Source: Geosiphon pyriformis (taxonomy: Eukaryota; Glomeromycota; Glomeromycetes; Archaeosporales; Geosiphonaceae). From it: 64,000 nucleotides of DNA. Positions 24,526-35,391 of this stretch are shown one piece after another; the stretch's first letter is position 1; every line of letters starts with the position of its first letter. Both the position numbers and the translations under genes were made by a program. The DNA is taken from positions 256,868 through 320,867 of the forward strand of contig JAAOMT010000697.1 of NCBI GenBank assembly GCA_016748015.1, read 5' to 3'. Below the pieces are notes generated by a model. It saw nothing but the letters and a program-made list of their open reading frames with translations. It did no database searches and was not told where the DNA came from.

Positions 24526-24545
24526 ACCTCACAGAGAGCACCAAA
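24526..24545 (-). promoter_or_regulatory. Primer-binding site of family X
   Basis: Read on the minus strand: TTTGGTGCTCTCTGTGAGGT next to the 5' LTR. It shares TGGTGCTCTC with family Y. Confidence 0.65.
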
Positions 24546-25385
24546 TGTTACAGGTGATTCTTTGGAGTGTTAAGTAAATAACAAACTCATAACTTGGTGC
24601 TCAAAGTAATTAGTGACAATGATAATCTGAAGATATTTTATCTGAAGATTTTCTAATCGAGTTTTTTGTATAATAGACAGAAATTCAATGGTAACAGTTT
24701 ATTAGTAGTTTTCTGAAACCATAGTTTCGTTAATTGCTTGCTCAGTTTGATGGTTGATGATTCTCCTGGTACAATATTCTCCATAAGTGTATACCAGTGC
24801 TGTTTCCTGACATTAGTTCCTCCGTAAGTCCTCCAAGAGTAAGTATTGTTTAAGCAAGTTTATTTTTCCATAAGTCTTTTAAGAGTAAGTATTGTTTAAG
24901 TAAGTTTTATTTCTCCATAAGTTCTCTAAGAGTAAATCCTTTAATCAAGTTAGTAGACAATAAAGAAAAAATAAAAGAGAAAATAAGAAATAAGCCAAGG
25001 TGATTTACAAGTTAGTATCCTGTCAATAGCCGTGATCAAAAGCTATTGTTCCAGTATGATTAAATATTAGTTACTATCAACACTTCATGTTGATAGTAAA
25101 GAATGAATTTGATATAGTGAATAATTATTTATTTGAGGATTGTGATAACTAAGCTAAGAATTCTTGGTGTTGATTCTGTTTTTTCTGTTTTTAACACTAC
25201 TGTTATATATACATATTTGAGATTCCTCAATTCTTCAATTCCTTGTGACAGAAATCCTGGGATTCTTGGAATCTTGTGATTCCTGATAAGAGGAATTCTG
25301 AAATTCCACATTTACTACATCTACTTCTGATTGGCTAATCTCTACTTGCTAATAATAATATACTTCCTTTATTTTATGAGTAACA
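24546..25385 (-). repeat. Family X 5' LTR
   Basis: 840 bp, TGTTACAG...GAGTAACA, direct repeat of 12998-13908 with scattered transitions and a shorter GGAATTC-type repeat block. Followed by the target duplication TTGG (25386-25389). Confidence 0.85.
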
Positions 25386-25790
25386 TTGGAAAAAGAGATG
25401 ATTTCTTTGAAAAAAGAATGCTACATAAAAGATATTAATATATCTGGTAATTTGAAACATCTAATTGGTGTAGATGATAATATATTTTCTAACTTGATGT
25501 CTCTTTGGGCTTATAAGCTTATTTATATCAAAACTGATTCTTTGAAAACAGCTAAATGGCTGGTTGAGTTGGTTCTTAATAGTGTTATTTTGTTTAGTAT
25601 TGTTTAAAAGATATCTTCTTTGGATAAGTTTTCTTTTAAGGCTTTAATATAGTGTGTTTTTGATTGGTTCGAGTGACTAGTTATGTGTAGAAAATACATG
25701 ATTAACATCTAGTTTAGATCACTTAGTTTAATGTATTGTACTAAGTAGCTTTTGGGCTGTATTTGTTAAGCAATAATAATAAATAAAAAA

Positions 25791-26028
25791 CTTAAATATT
25801 ATAATTATTAAATTAATACTTTAAAAAAATTTTATATTTAATAAAAAACTCTTAATTATTAGTATTATTTTAAATATTTAGATTTAAATTATAAAAATGT
25901 TTTTATTTTTTTTTAAGTTTTTATTAAAGTTTATAATTAATTTTAAGATTTTTAAATCTTATTTTATTAGTATTAAGTTTTATATAAAAATTTTTATTCT
26001 GTTAATTTCTTTTGTTATTGTTTTTTTG

Positions 26029-26089
<61 letters not shown>

Positions 26090-28139
26090 TATTAATATTT
26101 ATTAAAAAAATTTATTTTATAATTACTTACAATTTTGAATTAAATAACTATATATATATTTTTAATAATTTGTAATAATATATTAAATAAACTAATCAGT
26201 TCTAATTTGGTATTTTTAATACTATTAAAAGCTATTTTAATCTTTGCTAACCAACTATTTAAAATAAATCTCTTATATAAGATTAAATACAAATTAATAT
26301 TGAAAAAATTCAAATTAATATTTAAAATACTATTAAAAACAACAAATAAATATTAATTAAAACCATTTAAAATAATAATTATTTATTTAAAAGCTTTTAA
26401 TAAACAGATAAATCTGAACTATAAACAAAAATATAATTAAAAAACTTTATATTTTTATATTACATATATATTATACTAAAATATTTATTATTATATAAAC
26501 ATTTTTAAATAATAATTAATAATTATTTGTGTAAAACTTTTATTAAATATGTGTGTATATTAACAATAAATCTGTTTATAAAGCCAGTTATTATATATAA
26601 GTTTAAATATTAAACCAATATAATAAAATTTTAATCAATATTATTAATAAAAGCTGAATTTTAATCTTTAAATTTAAATTAGTTTCTTATAAAAAATATC
26701 TAATTGTATTATTAACCAGTTTTATAAAACAATAAGTATTATTAGAAATTATTTAATTATTTACTATTATACAGCCTAATTTGTTAAAATATTAACTTAC
26801 TTATTATTAAAAATACTAAAATAATCTTTAAATTTTACCTATTTAACAAAAATATCTTTTAATTAAATAAAATTTCTAATATTATAATACTTAATTTAAC
26901 AACTGTTGCAAAAATTTGATACTTTTATTAAAAACTTAGCATTATAGATATCTAAAAAAGCTTAATTATTAGAAAAAATTGTAATATTAAACAAAACCAA
27001 AATATATTTAAGTGCTTATAATTTAGTCAAAGTTAAAGATAGCAAATTATGTACTTTAATACTAATTTTCAAATTAATATTAAAAAATAAGTAACAATAC
27101 TATTAATAATACAAAAAAATTGTAGTTTTTAATAAATTTAATTATAAAAATAGTTATATTAAACAAAAAAGTATTTTATAAGTTAAAGCAAATAAAAAAA
27201 CATTAATATTAATTATACTTTTTATAAAAAACTTTCCAAAATATAATACCAAGTTTTTAATTAGATTATTATATATAATAAAATCTAAAACACAAATAAA
27301 TTATAAAAAAATTAAGTTTTTAAGATTTATATATTTTCAGTAATAAAATTTTTTTAATTAAAACATTAACCATAATTATTTAATAATTAATTAGCAAAAA
27401 CAATATCAAAATATTTAAAACAAAATACATTGAATATTTTGACTGTTAAAAAAAAGTTATTGTCTAAAAATATCTTAATAATATTAGTTAAAAATTTATT
27501 TATAAGATTGATTATTAGCTTAAGAAAAACCAAAAAAACTTTGAAAAACTTAATTTATAATTTGCAAATTTAACAACTTATATTTAAATAATTTGTCAAA
27601 AATACTTTTAGTATTAGTAAAACAAATCACAAAAGTTATTTTGCTTTTAACTTAAACTTAATTAAAAAGTTTCAAATCATATAAAAAAATAGTAAACAGT
27701 TTTATTCAGAAAATTTTTAGATAAATTAAATTTAAATTTAAATTTTTTTCTTATCAAATAATCTTATTTTTTATATGTATTTTTACTAATAAAACTAAAT
27801 TAAGTTTTATAACTAATTATAAACTACAATATTATCAAAACCAAATATGTAAACTATTTATTAAAAATAGTTTTGTGCAAAGATAAATCATCTTAAAAAC
27901 AAATAAACTTAATTAAAAATCAATCTAATTTTTATTTATCTTTTTTATTAATAAATTCAATACTTAATAACTATAATTATTTTAATAAAATACATTAATT
28001 AATTATATTTAAAGCTATTTTTTTATGCATTTATATTTAATTTATTAAAATTCAGTCTATTTATATTAATATTAATAGTATTAATAATATATTTAACAAT
28101 ACTAAAACAATAATTTTTAATTATAACTATTAACAAAAT
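25791..28139. other. Very AT-rich stretch without recognisable genes
   Basis: No coding frame, RNA gene or readable transposon motif found. It probably consists of old repeats decayed beyond recognition; the only clear feature is the TTA microsatellite at 26029-26084. The open frame at 25897-26175 is just translation of T-rich sequence and this microsatellite. Confidence 0.5.
26029..26084. repeat. (TTA)n microsatellite
   Basis: About 18 TTA/ATT units. On the opposite strand it is (TAA)n, the type of tail seen on the LINEs of this window, so it may be the tail of a decayed minus-strand LINE. Confidence 0.85.
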
Positions 28140-28530
28140 ACTAATTTCTATTTTATTATTTGTTTGTTTGTTTGTTTTTTTTTATTACAGTTTAACAAGT
28201 GCAGCCCAATCACTACCTAGTATACAGAGTCAAAACTATGGACCTCAACTATATGTAATTCATGTATTTACTATATGTGACTAGTTATTTGGATTAATCA
28301 AAGTGATACTATGCACTTATATAAACAGAAACCATATTTATCAAGCCGAAAAAAAACAACCAAGGCTTATGAAAACCAAAACTCACTCCAAAAGAATCAT
28401 TAATATCAATCAACCTAACCATACCATTCAACAAACCTCGCTCTGAGCTGTAATGCACTAATGACAACACCTCTGAGTTACCAACCAGACCATTCCTTTT
28501 TATGCTAGCCCTAAATTTGGATCTGGTTTT
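28140..28530 (-). mobile_element. 5'-truncated LINE 3' end
   Basis: Noticeably less AT-rich than its surroundings. The minus-strand translation GLLNGMVRLIDINDSFGVSF, then HKPWLFFFG, matches the C-terminus of the large LINE (42770-42880). The following bases match its 3' UTR (ACTAGTCACATATAG...GGGCTGCACTTGTTAA). The tail reads as A-rich with AAAC repeats (GTTT units on the plus strand at 28157-28180). It is less decayed than neighbouring sequence, suggesting a younger insertion. Confidence 0.65.
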
Positions 28531-28934
28531 ATTAATTAATTAAAAAAAAGCACTAAAATTACAACATCAAAAATTATTTAATAAAAAGCACCAAAAAAAA
28601 GTATAAACATAATTATAAGAATTAAAATTGTTTATTAAAAAAGTATAAACATCAAAATAAATTGGTTATTATGCTAAAAAAATTAAATACCAAATATTAT
28701 CTATTATTATATTAAAATTTTGTTTATTATACAAGAATTTTATTACTAAAACCTTTAAATTTTAGTATTAATTTACTCAAGTACTAAGTTATAAAAAATT
28801 TATTAATTTTAAAAAACCATTTATAATAATATTAGTATTTTTAAAATTTAATATTAGATATTAGTTGTATTTTTTAATAAATATTTATTTAATATATTTT
28901 GTAAAAACCAATAAAAAACCAAAAACTTTTTTTT
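28531..28934. other. AT-rich spacer between two LINE fragments
   Basis: No feature recognised. Confidence 0.4.
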
Positions 28935-30515
28935 TTTTTCATCCAAAATTCCCAATAAAAAATCAATAAATTTTTTTTGAAAAAAGTTTTCTACCATTTA
29001 GTACAATAAATCCAAACTGTTTTTGCTTGATTATAAGACTATTGTCAGCCCCAGTGTTGCTATCATAAAGAAGACTGTTAAAAATTCTGGCTTGGTAATG
29101 GTTTTAAGGCTGTGTTGTTAAAAAAAAAGAGAAAAAGTGGTATTCTAAAAGATGATATTGGTAACAAAAAAGATTCAGCTAAAGTACAAAATAGTTATTT
29201 ATGAGGTTTAAAGGCTAATGACACCACTAAGTCTGATAGTATTAATATAAAGAAGGAGTGTCTGATAGAAAAAACCAGTTTTGATTATAATAAAGATGAT
29301 GCTTTTGCTAATGAGAATCCTGATCAAATGCCTAAAGGTTCATAAATTATAACCAAAAAGACATTTGGTAAGCTAATAGAGAAAATTAATTTCTTAAGTA
29401 GTAATAATAATGATGATATTTTCTTGAATATTTCACTTAATATTTTTTCTCTTGTAAAGAATTTGGTCAAAGTCTTTGTTCATAAATCTTTTACTTTGGA
29501 TATTAGACTGGATAAAATTGCTAGAAAAATGTCTCAAAAAAAATGCATGATGGTTAGAAAATTATTTTCAAGAATTAATGGTTTTGGAGAAATCTTTACT
29601 TTCTCAAAATTTGCTGAAATTATTAAGACAATGTTTACTTCCAAATTGAGTTTGGCATGAGCTTTTGAAAAGGCTGTTAATACAAAAATCTTGGTAAATA
29701 CTAATCTTAAAAAATCTGCTGGGTGTTTAGATTAGACTGTAGTAATAAAAAAAATTCCAGTTGAAACATTGGCTGAGGCTGTGCATACTGTGTTGTCTAA
29801 GTTTAAAATAATTAAGTCAATTAAAATACAGTTGGTAGGACTCTGGCAGAAGGCTGTAATTAAGTTTAAACATTTAGATTATGCTGATTTGGTTATAATC
29901 AAATGATCTATCTTAATTAAGAAAGATGCTATACATGTTGCTAAGACAAATTTGAACAAAGAATCATGGAATGTGAAAGATTATTATAGGGCACTGCTTT
30001 ACATATTGTCTGTAGGTACAAATGTTTATGACATTTGAGATTTTATTGAATCTATAAGTAAAAAAACATGTATTATTGATTGTTATTCAGCTATATATAC
30101 CTAGACCAGGTGTGCTATTATTTGTTTTAACTTTGCCAACTTGTTGAATGCTGTCATAAAATCCATATTAATGTTAAGGAATGTCAATTTGTACTGGTTC
30201 TGTTTGAGTTCAGTCAAGTGTGCCAAATATGAGAAGTTTGGTCATATGTTATTGGACTGTCTTGGTAGAAAAAAATTTCCTGGTGGTTTATCTCATAAAG
30301 TGTTGTCTAAGAAGGATAAAAGCAGATTGGCATCTATCTATGTTAAATATTTAGTATTGATTACTTATACTGTTTTTTTTAGTAGTGTCTTTTAGACAAA
30401 AATTGTTGATGGATCTTTTTTTTCTCCTCTCCTTATACATAATAGGTCTTTGAAATTTGGCTCTTTTTCAGAAATAAAATCTATTCCACTGATATCTATG
30501 AATGAGACATATATA
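28935..30515 (+). mobile_element. LINE copy, 5' UTR and ORF1 only (3'-truncated)
   Basis: Aligns with 35303-37850 of the large LINE but without its LTR insertion. The 5' UTR block TCCAAACTGTTTTTGCTTGA is at about 29010. ORF1 is broken by several stops but readable: KSFTLDIRLDKI, MVRKLFSRINGFGEIFTFSK, SRLASIYVKYL, and zinc knuckle CAKYEKFGHMLLDC near 30220 (second Cys replaced by Tyr). The match ends near 30515 before the endonuclease. It shows the uninterrupted form of the site where the Y solo LTR sits in the other copy. Confidence 0.7.
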
Positions 30516-31074
30516 TAATATATTTTAATATAAAGTTTTTTGCCAAATAAAAATTAAAAGTCTTTTATAAATTGTTTTTATAATATATATTTATAAACCA
30601 GCCAAAAAATTACTTATAAAAATATCAGTTATAAATAAATTAAAATAATATATTAATAAAAAGTAAACTTAATTAATATTATTAAATAAATAACTATTAA
30701 TAATTTGGGTTTTTAATCTAATTTTTCAATAAATTTAATTAATAGTTTAAATATATTATATATAAAATAATAAATATTATTAAATATTATTATGTTATTA
30801 ATTAAAACAAATTTTTTATTAACATAAATTAAGTTTTCTCTTTTACATTTACAGTTTAATTTTTTGAATTATATTATATTTTATAAAGTTATTAAAGTTT
30901 AAAATTAGCCATTTTTATTATTAATTTTTAATTTTTGAATGCCAATCAATCAGATTTTAGCCAATCAGCAATCATTAAAGTTATATTACCATTGATAAAT
31001 TATCAAAGTATTATTATTTTCAAAAAAGCTTTCAATTAATATTAATTTAATCTTTAGATGGTTACTTTTTTATA
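30516..31074. other. AT-rich stretch
   Basis: No gene or repeat recognised. A short segment (30940-30980) contains two CCAATCA motifs. Confidence 0.4.
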
Positions 31075-32440
31075 AAGATATAGTATCTATCAGCCTGCAT
31101 GTCTTCTGCTGATAACACAGCACCATTAACCATAAATATTTTATTCACACTACTATCATATTCAGTTGTCATTATTAGGACAGAAACTCAGATATCAATA
31201 TTGTTTACATTAGACATTAAAGGAATCATAAAAGTACTATGAACAATTGTTGGAGAATTTGGGAATGTCATTCACACTCTATTTGTAATCTTGTGTTATT
31301 ATAATGTGAATACTTACTTTGAATTTACAAATAATCTTTTAATGACTATAATATTGTATTTCAAAGAATTGCTTAGATCTAAAAGATATATATAATCTCC
31401 TGTAATAAAGATTTTTGGTTAAATTTAATATTTGAATAAAAAATTATACCAAAAAAAAATATTATAACTAAAATACCTATTGTGTATTTAACCAAATCAT
31501 AATCTAGTTTTAAAATTGGTTTTCTAGACTGTAAAAAGAATTTTGATTGTTGAATATTTCAACAACTTATTAAAATGTAATATATAATAGCTTATTATAG
31601 TAATCAAAAAACTTATATTAATTGGTATTAATTTAAAGAAATTAAGTTGAAATTGAAAAATCTTTGGCTTTATTTTGATTGGAAAAACTGAAGTTGTTTT
31701 AAAGCCTATAATCTTAAATAACTCTTTTTTGTTTATATATTTTTTAATAAGTTTGTTTTGATACAAAAAATATATGAAATGTATTAGTTCAAGTAAATAA
31801 AACTCAAATTTTTTTGTAAAGACTTAATAAACTTTTTATTTGTAAGAATTTGGCATTTTTGAAAATACATAAATCATCATTAAAATACATAGCATTTTCG
31901 AAATTAATTGCAAATTCTGATTGAATTTATAAATAAATAATATTTTTTTCAAATTTTTTACTAATGTAATGTAGAAAACATATGTCAAGTATTAAGTAAC
32001 CAATAGAAAAGAAGTGCATAATACCAATCTCAATTATGTTTAAGGATTTTGGCTCTTTAATTACATCATAATATTCTGGATATTTTTCTTTGGACAGTAA
32101 ATCCATAAATAATTCGGCATATTGTCAACCACTAAATATGAAAATGAAAGGTCACAACTAGGCTGTAATACTAAAATTAAAATCTATTTCAAATATTTTT
32201 ATTTACTATCTTTTTGATTAACAATTATTTGCAAATTTTTCATTAACTTGAAGAGATTGGCTTCAATTTGAAAATTGGGTTTCTTTTGAATTAGTTGTTT
32301 AATTGTTAATATTAAACTTTTTTGCCCAAATTCTTTGTCATTAGTCGAAGAGATTTTTGTGGTAATTATTTTTATTGATGTTATCTGAATTTTTGGCTCA
32401 AATAATCTCTTCAATTCCAATAAAAAATTTTTTTGATGAA
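31075..32440 (-). pseudogene. Decayed bromodomain-BAH gene (RSC/polybromo-like)
   Basis: On the minus strand, around 32110-32010, the translation LFMDLLSKEKYPEYYDVIKE then PKSLNIIE is a bromodomain helix-loop signature. After a putative intron it continues with INFENAMYFNDDLCIFKNAK (about 31920-31850). Further on (about 31395-31300), TGDYIYLLDLSNSLKYNIIV followed by IKRLFVNSK resembles the start of a BAH domain, ending at a GTAAGT donor-like site. The order bromodomain then BAH is that of Rsc1/Rsc2/polybromo, chromatin-remodeller subunits (family knowledge). An upstream segment (32420-32199) and the end (31260-31080) are unrecognised. Stops and frame breaks show it is dead. This looks like a duplicated host gene or captured fragment, not transposon coding sequence. 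Confidence 0.5.
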
Positions 32441-32559
32441 TGTCAAAGGAGCTTTTTTTAATTGTTTTTTATTCAGAATTACAAAATAGAAATTAAAGTT
32501 TAAATTGGAACCAAAAAGATTTAAAAAATAGATATATACTTGAGTTAAAAATGCCATTT

Positions 32560-34850
32560 TTATTGTAATACAATTTTGTTATACAATATTAATGGTTCAA
32601 ATTTTTTAATTCTGTCCAAGCACCAATTACACACTAGATTAACATTATATTACATAAAAAAATGCCACTTTATTTTAAAGAAAAAAAAAGCTAAAGATCA
32701 AATTAGAAATAAAAAAAGATCATATAAAAAAACATATTATACTATTTTAATAAATAATTATGATATTGAAGTAAATAAATTTAACAGACTGAATATTAGT
32801 GATAGAAAGTGAGATAATAATGATAACAGTAGATAAGATGATACAGAAGATATAAAAGCCACAATTAGAATAAATACAAAATTAAAAAAATTCAGTTTAA
32901 TATGAAAAAATAACAATCATCTAAAAAAAAAAGTGAGACTCTTATATGACAAAAAAAATACCAAAGTCAACCTATTACAATAAATATAAACCAAATGATT
33001 TATTTACCAAAGCAGCAACTGAAACTAAAAAAATTATTACTTTTTTTAATATTAGTGATGTTTAAACTACAGACTTACAATAGTCTGAATCTAATAAATT
33101 TTTAAGCAATTCAGAAGGTAAGATTGATTTATATACTAATTAAATAAAAAAAGGACAAGAGTTAAAAAAACATTTAAAAAAACAATATGCTCAGTTAACT
33201 GTCTTTAAATATAATTAAAAAAGAGCTATTTTTGAATATTTTATCTTGTTAAATAATAATAATGAACATGAAAAAATTAATTCCAGTTTGAAAATTGTTC
33301 AAAAGATTTTTATTGATAGTAGTATATAGAAAGCACAAAAAATTCAATATCTTGCAAAGTATTGGTTGCTTAATGATAAGTTTCTAATATTAAAACATAG
33401 AAAACACCAAAAAACAATTAGAATAATTAATGATGAAAACATTGCAGAAAGATGTCATATTTGGATTAGAAACCAAAACTTCAATACCACTTCAACCACA
33501 TTTAAAAAATCCATCAAGCATGAATTGTTTCTTAATATTGGAATAATGAAAAAAAAACTATTAGTCTTATGACTGCAGTAAAATAACTCAAAATTCTTGG
33601 TTATTCATTCCAACAACATTATCAAGACTTATATTATGATAAACATGAAAGAAATAATGTCTTGCAATCTCGAAAAAAATTTTTAGAAAAAATATTTGAG
33701 CATAAAAAATATATGTCAAAGTATAAAAGTGAATTTATGGATTGAATACATTCTAACTTACTTAATAAAAAAAAAAAGAGTTCTTGTAATCCATAATAAA
33801 TGTATTTTTTATTTAAATAATAACAAGCATGACATATGAGCTGAGAATAAAAATTTGTTACTAAGAAAAAAAGAAAATAAAAAATCAATTATGGTCAGTA
33901 AATTTTTAACTAAAATTTATGAAAATTTATGTTTACAATAAAATAATATAGAAAACTATTCTAATATATCAGAAAAAACATGATGCTATTTGTAACTTGA
34001 TATAAATCAAGATAGTTATTAAACAGCAGACTATCTTTTTAAACAAATTAAATATAAAACAATTCCAATTTTTGAGAAATTATATTCAGATTGTACAGCT
34101 GTATTTGCTTTTAATAATAGCTCTAATTATATAGCATTTAGTAAAGATGCTTTAATTACAAGCAAAATAAATTTAAGTTCAGGTGGAAAGCAATTATTGA
34201 TGCAAGATACTTTTTTTGGATTAGATAATCAATTACAATCAATAATCTTCCTGGAAACATATTTAGATAAAAAACTTTGAGGATTGCTTAAAGAAATTAA
34301 ACAAGTATTAATAAAATGAGAAAAATGGCCATCAAAAAGATTAGTATTAGAATACAAAAAATGCAAAAAAAAAATCAAAGATTTTTCAAGAGTTTTTTGT
34401 TGTGCATGTCAAGTAATATCTTTGAAATTCAATTTTCTTGCTCAAAAAAATACAATTGAAGAATTAATTAAAAGTATAGGACATAAGTACATTTTTTTTC
34501 CAAAATTTCATTGCAAATTAAATTTTATTGAAAGATATTGGAAAGCTGCTAAAAGATATGCATGTAACAAATGCAATTATTCATGGAAAGGATTACAAAA
34601 AACAGTGTCTGAAAATCTTGAATCAGTATTTTTAATAACTATTAAATAATTTTCAAAAAAATGTTGGTATTATATGAATCTTTATAGAAAAGATCTTAGT
34701 AGAAAATTAGTAGAATATACTATAAAAAAGTATAAATCTCATAGAAAAATTCCAGATAATATTCTTGAAAAATTTGACAAATTAATAATATTCAAACTTT
34801 GTAATACTGTATTTGGTTTTATATTATATAAAATTTAATAAAATTTTATT
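32560..34850 (+). mobile_element. DDE transposon, IS630/Tc1-mariner-like transposase (dead)
   Basis: A broken plus-strand frame of roughly 700 codons. The N-terminal part is Lys/Asn/Asp-rich (KAKDQIRNKK... near 32690). A helical DNA-binding-like block sits at 33366-33570 (HQKTIRIINDENIAERCHIW). A DDE-type catalytic region follows: IHNKCIF (33790, where HDES-like Asp/Glu are expected), KKSIMVSKFL, AVFAFNNSSNYIAFSK (34100, first Asn where Asp is expected) and FPKFHCKLNFIERYWKAAKR (34500, catalytic Glu kept). The intact tail 34422-34649 and the terminal YKSHRKIPDN are well preserved. Two of three acidic residues are Asn, so it is catalytically dead. Terminal inverted repeats were not found, so the limits are those of the coding match. 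Confidence 0.6.
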
Positions 34851-35238
34851 TTTTATTATAAATAATATATTAAAAACACATGTATATTAACCAATAAAAT
34901 TTAATTATATAAATAAAAATATGTAAAGATCATTATTTAAAATTTCGGACTGATCTATATTTTTGATGATTATAAATAGTTTGCACTATACAATTACTTA
35001 AAAGTTAGTTAAAGTTAATAAAACCATATCTAATATTAATATTTAAGCCAAAAAATAAAAAAACACAGCTGTTTTATATTAATAATTAAAAACTAATTTA
35101 ATTAAAATTAAAAATTAAAATAAATAATAATATATTATTACATATTAAAAATTTTTAATTTAATAGTAATAACTTTGTTAAATATTTTAAACTTATTTTT
35201 AATATTATTAAAAAAATATTAAAAACATTATAAAATAC

Positions 35239-35269
<31 letters not shown>

Positions 35270-35302
35270 TTTTTTAAAAATTAATACTTAATAAGAAGAC
35301 TT
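34851..35302. repeat. AT-rich spacer with an (AAT)n microsatellite
   Basis: About nine AAT units at 35240-35268 directly upstream of the large LINE; otherwise featureless. Confidence 0.7.
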
Positions 35303-35391
35303 TCGTTCATCCCAAATTCCCAAAAAATAGCCAAAAAATTTTTTCTGAAAGAAGTTTTTTCACCATTCAGCACAATAAATCCAAACTGTTT

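Larger units (their letters stand above)
12998..25385 (-). mobile_element. Composite LTR retroelement (family X LTRs enclosing X and Y internal regions)
   Basis: The outer LTRs (12998-13908 and 24546-25385) are direct repeats starting TGTTACAG and ending GAGTAACA. They are flanked by a 4-bp duplication, CTGG on the left and TTGG on the right (one C-to-T). Removing the element restores the LINE ORF1 reading frame. All genes read on the minus strand, so the 5' LTR is the right-hand one. Order in the element's direction: X LTR, primer site, X gag, X protease plus Cys-rich region, X dUTPase, Y LTR (20019-19007), Y primer site, Y gag, Y protease plus Cys-rich region, Y dUTPase, an unrecognised ORF, polypurine tract, X LTR. 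I see no reverse transcriptase, RNase H or integrase motif in the 10.6 kb between the outer LTRs. Confidence 0.8.
11130..25790 (+). mobile_element. ORF1-only LINE, split by an LTR-element insertion
   Basis: Two parts, 11130-12997 and 25386-25790, belong to one element. Reading across the removed insertion gives AATAAGCTG then GAAAAAGAG, in frame (NKL-EKE). The 3' part ends with a tail CAATAATAATAAATAAA at about 25772. The last 150 bases resemble the 3' end of the larger LINE at 42900-43030 (GGTT...ATGTGTAGAAAA...). ORF1 runs directly into this tail, so no endonuclease or reverse transcriptase region is present. This is a non-autonomous or internally deleted LINE. Confidence 0.7.

Noticed and set aside
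25897-26175. Open frame resembling a hydrophobic membrane protein
   Set aside because: It is translation of T-rich DNA and a (TTA)n microsatellite; the Ile/Phe run reflects base composition, not a gene.
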